Positions 60,121 through 64,000 of a stretch of DNA of 64,000 nucleotides are shown here, one piece after another. The DNA comes from PALSA-693 sp963729695. Its GTDB lineage: Bacteria > Actinomycetota > Acidimicrobiia > Acidimicrobiales > Palsa-688. The stretch is from the NCBI GenBank assembly GCA_963729695.1, contig CAVSOT010000007.1, positions 186,001-250,000 of the forward strand, written 5' to 3'. The notes below the pieces were generated by a model. It was not told the origin of the DNA. It searched no databases and worked only from the letters and a program-made list of their open reading frames with translations. The number at the start of each line of letters is the position of its first letter. The stretch's first letter is position 1. The position numbers were made by a program, and so were the translations under genes.

Positions 60121-61089
60121 CTACTTCATTGACTCGTGGACAGCGGCGACGATCTTCCCTGAGTTGGGAAAGAGCGCCATCTCCAGGGGTCGGCTGAATG
60201 GAATATGGACGTCGGGTGCGGTGACCAGCTGGATCGGTGCACGGAGATCCCAAAATCCCTCCGTGGCCACTATGGATGCCACCTCGCTGGCCACGCTGCA
60301 CGTTCGGTGGGATGGGTCGACCACGACCAACCTTCCCGTCTTCGCCACCGAGTCGAGGACGGCTTGACGATCGAGCGGTACGAGTGATCGGAGGTCGATC
60401 ACTTCGGCCGAGATTCCTTCTTGTTCGAGAGAGGCGGCCGCTTCCAAGGCGTGATGTACGGCGCCGGACAGGCCGACGATGGTGACGTCATTGCCTTCTC
60501 GCTTCCGATCGGCACGTCCGATCGGGACGACAAAGTCGGGGTCGTCTGGAACGGAGGCCTTGTGGGCGGCCAGCGACCGGTCTTCTATGCAAATGACGGG
60601 ATCATCGTCGCGTATGGCCGACTTCAAGAGGCCTTTGGCGTCATACGCCGTAGCCGGGGCGATGACTTTCAGGCCGGGCACGGTCATGAACAACGAATAG
60701 GGCCGATCCGAGTGCTGAGCGGCGACGCCCGATCCATAGTAGACCGACGCCCGGAGAACGATTGGCATCGTCGTCTGGCCGCCGTACAGATACTGAGATT
60801 TGGCGATGATGCTGATTATCTGATCGGCGGCCGGATACATGAAGGAAGCGATACTCAGGTTGACTATTGGTCGCAATCCGACCATGGCGGCTCCGGCCGC
60901 GGCACCCGTAAATCCCTCTTCAGAGATGGGACAGTTTCGGACCCGTTCGACCCCGAATTCCTCGACGTCCTTCTCAGAACCGAAGATTCTCGTCTGAACG
61001 TCGGTCCCCATGATAAAAACGCGCTTGTCGCGGCGCATCTCTTCAGCTTGGGCTTCGTCAACCGCTTGCGCGTAGCTGATCTCTGGCAT
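60121..61089 (-). CDS. Dehydrogenase complex E1 beta subunit
   Basis: This is a 322-residue, intact E1beta: ISYAQAVDEAQAEEMRRD, CPISEEGFTGAAAGAAMVGLRPIVNLS, QHSDRPYSLFMTVPGLKVIAPA, DVTIVGLSGAVHHALEAA and VVDPSHRTCSVASEVA. The catalytic and interface residues are present. It is paralogous to the frameshifted E1beta at 31063. It forms an alpha2beta2 heterotetramer with the following E1alpha. The gene is five bases after the E1alpha stop. Confidence 0.95.
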   Translation of the reverse strand: MPEISYAQAVDEAQAEEMRRDKRVFIMGTDVQTRIFGSEKDVEEFGVERVRNCPISEEGFTGAAAGAAMVGLRPIVNLSIASFMYPAADQIISIIAKSQYLYGGQTTMPIVLRASVYYGSGVAAQHSDRPYSLFMTVPGLKVIAPATAYDAKGLLKSAIRDDDPVICIEDRSLAAHKASVPDDPDFVVPIGRADRKREGNDVTIVGLSGAVHHALEAAASLEQEGISAEVIDLRSLVPLDRQAVLDSVAKTGRLVVVDPSHRTCSVASEVASIVATEGFWDLRAPIQLVTAPDVHIPFSRPLEMALFPNSGKIVAAVHESMK

Positions 61090-61094
61090 GCCGG

Positions 61095-62078
61095 CTACCT
61101 CACTCTCTGGGAATAGACGTGGTCGTACGCCTCTTCGAGCTCGGGATATGGGCTGTCTTTGGCAAAGACGACGGCTGCTTCCACCTCGTCCTGCGTCGCC
61201 TGCTCGATATCTTGCAGCTCCTCGGTATCAGCCACCCCGTGCTCGAGGAGATAGTTGCGATGGATCTGGATCGGGTCTCGGTCCCTCCACGCTTGGACCT
61301 CTTCCTTGGGCCGGTCGTCGACAAACCCCATCCCCCCGGAGTGCACGTCGTAGCGATAGGTCTTCGCTTCTACCAGTGTCGGGCCCTGGCCCGCCCGGGC
61401 TCGTTGGACCGCCTCTGAGACGGACTGATAGACCGCCAGGGGATCCTGTCCGTCCACGACCACGCCGGGAATGTTGTAGGAAGTGGCTCGGATGGCGATA
61501 TCGGGAACCGAGCAGACGCTGGAGATCCTGGTGCCCGACGCGTAGAGGTTGTTCTCGCAGAGGAAGATAGCGGGGAGGTCCCAGATGGCCGCCAGGTTGA
61601 GTCCTTCGTGGAAAGCCCCTGCGTTGGCAGCCCCGTCGCCAAAGAAACAGAGGCATACCCGGTCATCACCAAGCAGTTTGCACCCGAGTGCCGCCCCGGC
61701 GGCCACCGGGATACCGGTGCCGACGATGCTCGTCTCACCCAGACTCCCGACCGAGAAGTCGGCCAGATGCATAGAGCCACCTTTGCCGCGATTGACGCCT
61801 GTGACCTTTCCGTAGAGTTCCGCCATAAGGGCCTTCAGGTCCGCGCCCTTACCGATGGGGTGCCCGTGGGAACGATGGTTGCCGACCATGAGGTCGTCCG
61901 TGCGCAGCGCCATACAGGCTCCGACGATCTCACCCTCCTGTCCCAGGGAGGCGTGGACGGAGCCGACGATCTCTCCCCTGGAGTGAAGGACAAGCACCCG
62001 CTCGTCGAACAAGCGGCAGCGCAGCAGCCGACGGTACATCTCTAACAACGTGGGACGATCTAGGGTGGTGGTCGACAA
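61095..62078 (-). CDS. Dehydrogenase complex E1 alpha subunit
   Basis: This is a 327-residue, intact E1alpha: LLEMYRRLLRCRLFDERVL, HASLGQEGEIVGA, VGNHRSHGHPIGKGADLKAL, GKGGSMHLAD and the ThDP motif from GDGAANAGAFHEGLN to CENN. It decarboxylates a 2-oxoacid or cleaves acetoin. ATG 62078 begins the protein and is the first gene of the operon that ends with the GntR regulator. The substrate is probably a 2-oxo acid or acetoin-like diketone; no third-party evidence in the sequence decides between these. Confidence 0.95.
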   Translation of the reverse strand: MSTTTLDRPTLLEMYRRLLRCRLFDERVLVLHSRGEIVGSVHASLGQEGEIVGACMALRTDDLMVGNHRSHGHPIGKGADLKALMAELYGKVTGVNRGKGGSMHLADFSVGSLGETSIVGTGIPVAAGAALGCKLLGDDRVCLCFFGDGAANAGAFHEGLNLAAIWDLPAIFLCENNLYASGTRISSVCSVPDIAIRATSYNIPGVVVDGQDPLAVYQSVSEAVQRARAGQGPTLVEAKTYRYDVHSGGMGFVDDRPKEEVQAWRDRDPIQIHRNYLLEHGVADTEELQDIEQATQDEVEAAVVFAKDSPYPELEEAYDHVYSQRVR

Positions 62079-62291
62079 ATCTTCTTCCTCTCCGACGATG
62101 CGAGGATACGGATGGGGGTGCGGGCGTCTCGGTTCCTCTACGTGAGCATCACAGTCGATCTATCCCACGCCCTTCTCTCTTAGACTCCGGTGCCGGTCGC
62201 TCGGCGGGACCATGTCCAGCCAACGGCCCCGTCCTCGCGGTCCAGCCACTGTAGGTCCGGGGCGGATTGCCGTCAAGGTTGGATGCCAGGT

Positions 62292-62474
62292 TGCATGCAT
62301 AAACGCGGCGTGGTCCCGGCGCTCTTCGCACGGCGCCCCGTTCACGCTCGTGGGGACGCGGGCGGGCCGGGGCGACTCCCGGATGGATCGGTCGTCGTGC
62401 CGTTGACAGGCAGGAGCGGGTTTCCTAGGCTTAGCCCGGTGTTGGATGCGCTATCAGATTCAATCGTGCATGCA
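62292..62474. promoter_or_regulatory. Two TGCATGCA palindromes in the divergent promoter region
   Basis: The 8-bp palindrome TGCATGCA occurs at 62292-62299 and 62467-62474, 175 bases apart, in the 468-base gap between the minus-strand E1alpha operon (starts 62078) and the plus-strand aminoacylase (62547). The operon encodes a FadR-type GntR regulator, and such regulators bind short palindromes, so these are candidate operators. The second site is followed by a TAGTAT box (62489-62494) pointing toward the aminoacylase. I see no gene in the gap. Confidence 0.45.
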
Positions 62475-62546
62475 AAGTTGGTGGGCTCTAGTATGGTGAT
62501 GCAGACGGCCGGGCCGAGGTGACCCGTCGTGGGGAGGAAGGCCGGT

Positions 62547-64000
62547 ATGGCACGAGGTGAGGAGACCCGATTGCAGAACGGGAAGCAGCACGCAGAAGTG
62601 CCCCGTCCCGTGGTCCTGCGTGGGGCGGACGTGGTGGACGGAACCGGCGCGCCAGCCCAGAGGGTGGACGTGGCGGTCGAGGGTGGGCGCATTGTCGGCG
62701 TCGGCTCCGATCTCGGGTTCGACTACGAGGAGGTCGATCTCTCCGGCCTGGTCCTCAGCCCGGGGTTCGTCGATCCGCACACCCACTATGACGCCCAAGT
62801 GTTCTGGGATCCCGACATCACGCCATCGAGCTGGCACGGGGTCACGTCGGTGGTCACGGGCAACTGCGGGTTCACCTTGGCGCCTACCCGACCGGCGCAT
62901 CGGGACGTGATCATCCGAACCCTGGAGAACGTCGAAGGGATGTCGGTGGCCGCGCTCGAGGCCGGCCTTCCCTGGTCATTCGAGACGTTCCCCGAGTACC
63001 TGCGGGCCGTAGACGGCCTGGACAAGCGCCTCAACGTGGCGTGCATGATCGGGCACACCGCGCTGCGCTGGTTTGTCCTGGGCGATGAGGCGACCGAACG
63101 CCAGGCCAGTAGTGCCGAGGTGGCGCGGATGTGTGAACTGGTCACCGAGGCCATGGACTGTGGCGCCATCGGGTTTTCGAGCTCGCAGCACAATCACGTT
63201 GGCGCCTTCGGCAAACCCGTGCCGAGCCGGGCCGCCAGTCATGAAGAGCTGCAGCGCATCGCGGAGACGATGGGCCGGACCGGCGCCGGGGCGATCGAGA
63301 TTGCCCTGGGGGCCACGTTCGGTGTCGCCGATGCCGTCAGTGTGGCCCAGGCGTCAGGGCGACCGTTGACCTGGTCCGGGAATGCGCTGGTGCCGACCGC
63401 CGGCGAGGGCGGCGCCGGCGCAGCCGCCGCCGCGGTGGACGCCAGCTGCGCGTCAGGCGCTTCTGTCGTTCCCCAGTTTCCGTGCCGCCCGATCGTCAAC
63501 CAGGTGACGCTGCGAGATCCGTTCCCACTGCGCCACGCCAGCGAGGGCTTCCTCGAGGTGCTTCGCGCCGATACCGACGACCGGCTGGCGCTCTACAGTG
63601 ACGAAAACTGGCGCCGGCGGGCGAAAGAGACTTTGCAACCCTTGTGGCAGCAGCGGCTGGCGGACGCCACTGTCGAAGAGACGAATGCGCATGAGGAAAT
63701 TCGTAATGGCCCGACGCTCGGAGAGCTCGCCGCCAAGCGCGGTACGACACCCTTCGACCTGCTGATAGACCTGTCGCTCACCGACGGGCTGGCCACCCGG
63801 TTCAAGGTGGCCGTGGCGAACACCGACGAGGGCGTGATCGCCCAGCTGCTGGGTGACCGCCGTTGCATCGTCGGGCTCTCGGACGCCGGAGCTCACGTGA
63901 GCCAGCTCTGCGACGCCAACTATGCGACGTACCTACTTTCCTACTGGGTCCGAGAGAAAGAGGCGCTGCCGCTGGAGCTGGCGATCTGGCGCCTGACGGG
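62547..64000 (+). CDS. N-acyl-D-amino-acid deacylase-like amidohydrolase (3' truncated by window)
   Basis: From ATG 62547, preceded by GGAGG, a frame runs open to the window edge: 484 residues are visible. It has VVLRGADVVDGTGAPAQRVD, the metal motif PGFVDPHTHYDAQ, VVTGNCGFTLAPT, MIGHTALRW, the FDLLIDLSL segment and LGLSDAGAH. It parallels the 18002-19642 protein block by block and should continue for roughly another 60 residues. It is likely a zinc-dependent deacylase of an N-acyl amino acid or a related cyclic amide. It is divergent from the E1alpha operon. Confidence 0.87.
   Translation, partial: MARGEETRLQNGKQHAEVPRPVVLRGADVVDGTGAPAQRVDVAVEGGRIVGVGSDLGFDYEEVDLSGLVLSPGFVDPHTHYDAQVFWDPDITPSSWHGVTSVVTGNCGFTLAPTRPAHRDVIIRTLENVEGMSVAALEAGLPWSFETFPEYLRAVDGLDKRLNVACMIGHTALRWFVLGDEATERQASSAEVARMCELVTEAMDCGAIGFSSSQHNHVGAFGKPVPSRAASHEELQRIAETMGRTGAGAIEIALGATFGVADAVSVAQASGRPLTWSGNALVPTAGEGGAGAAAAAVDASCASGASVVPQFPCRPIVNQVTLRDPFPLRHASEGFLEVLRADTDDRLALYSDENWRRRAKETLQPLWQQRLADATVEETNAHEEIRNGPTLGELAAKRGTTPFDLLIDLSLTDGLATRFKVAVANTDEGVIAQLLGDRRCIVGLSDAGAHVSQLCDANYATYLLSYWVREKEALPLELAIWRLT

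Overview
This window is a high-GC chromosomal segment from an actinobacterium, most likely a soil or aquatic member of the Acidimicrobiia or a relative. The evidence is GC-rich codon use, many GTG and TTG starts, several F420-type luciferase-like (LLM) oxidoreductases, an F420/FMN split-barrel protein, an actinobacterial MidA-like methyltransferase, and a strong expansion of SDR, amidohydrolase_2, SnoaL/NTF2-like and CaiB families. No phage, conjugation, integrase, IS, CRISPR or rRNA genes are visible.

Region 1 (1-5.4 kb) is housekeeping-like: an array of 60-nt hairpins, a MidA-like methyltransferase, a HAD phosphatase, HtpX, a YajQ-family protein, a frameshifted AMP-binding ligase and tRNA-Tyr(GTA). 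After the tRNA almost every gene looks catabolic. Region 2 (5.5-15.5 kb) has a P450, a DUF6282 hydrolase, two paralogous LLM oxidoreductases, a cupin, two CaiB-type CoA-transferases, an enoyl-CoA hydratase and a SnoaL-like protein. Region 3 (15.5-23.5 kb) has a MarR-MFS drug-efflux operon, an N-acyl-D-amino-acid deacylase and a three-subunit molybdenum hydroxylase. Region 4 (23.5-29.7 kb) is a seven-gene minus-strand operon with four-base overlaps: NTF2-like, amidohydrolase, Rieske oxygenase, SDR, NTF2-like, LLM and metallo-beta-lactamase-fold protein.

Region 5 (30-33.8 kb) is a 2-oxoacid/acetoin-dehydrogenase-like E1alpha-E1beta pair with four indels, a lone lipoyl domain, an SDR and an NTF2-like protein. 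Region 6 (34-50 kb) contains two paralogous FAD-dependent (KstD-like) dehydrogenases, three amidohydrolase_2 proteins, SDRs, a thiolase-like protein, two QDT-motif NTF2-like proteins, a TetR regulator divergent from a 3Fe-4S ferredoxin, and an MDR dehydrogenase. Region 7 (50.7-64 kb) is an uptake-and-oxidation block: a single-chain LivH-LivM-LivG fusion, LivF, an SMP-30-like lactonase, an LLM oxidoreductase, a LivJ-type lipoprotein, a GntR regulator, an intact E1alpha-E1beta-E2 operon, and a second D-aminoacylase that runs off the window.

The gene set suggests import of an acylated or branched organic compound, ring or side-chain oxidation, CoA activation, beta-oxidation-like steps and oxidative decarboxylation. 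The actual substrate cannot be read from sequence. The most unusual signals are two alternating inverted-repeat arrays (53-255 and 33873-33992), the first showing compensatory changes between copies. Others are three copies of a candidate TetR operator, two TGCATGCA sites beside the GntR-linked operon, an 11-bp, an 18-bp and a 21-bp intergenic minisatellite, and eight single-base indels spread over six otherwise well-preserved genes.
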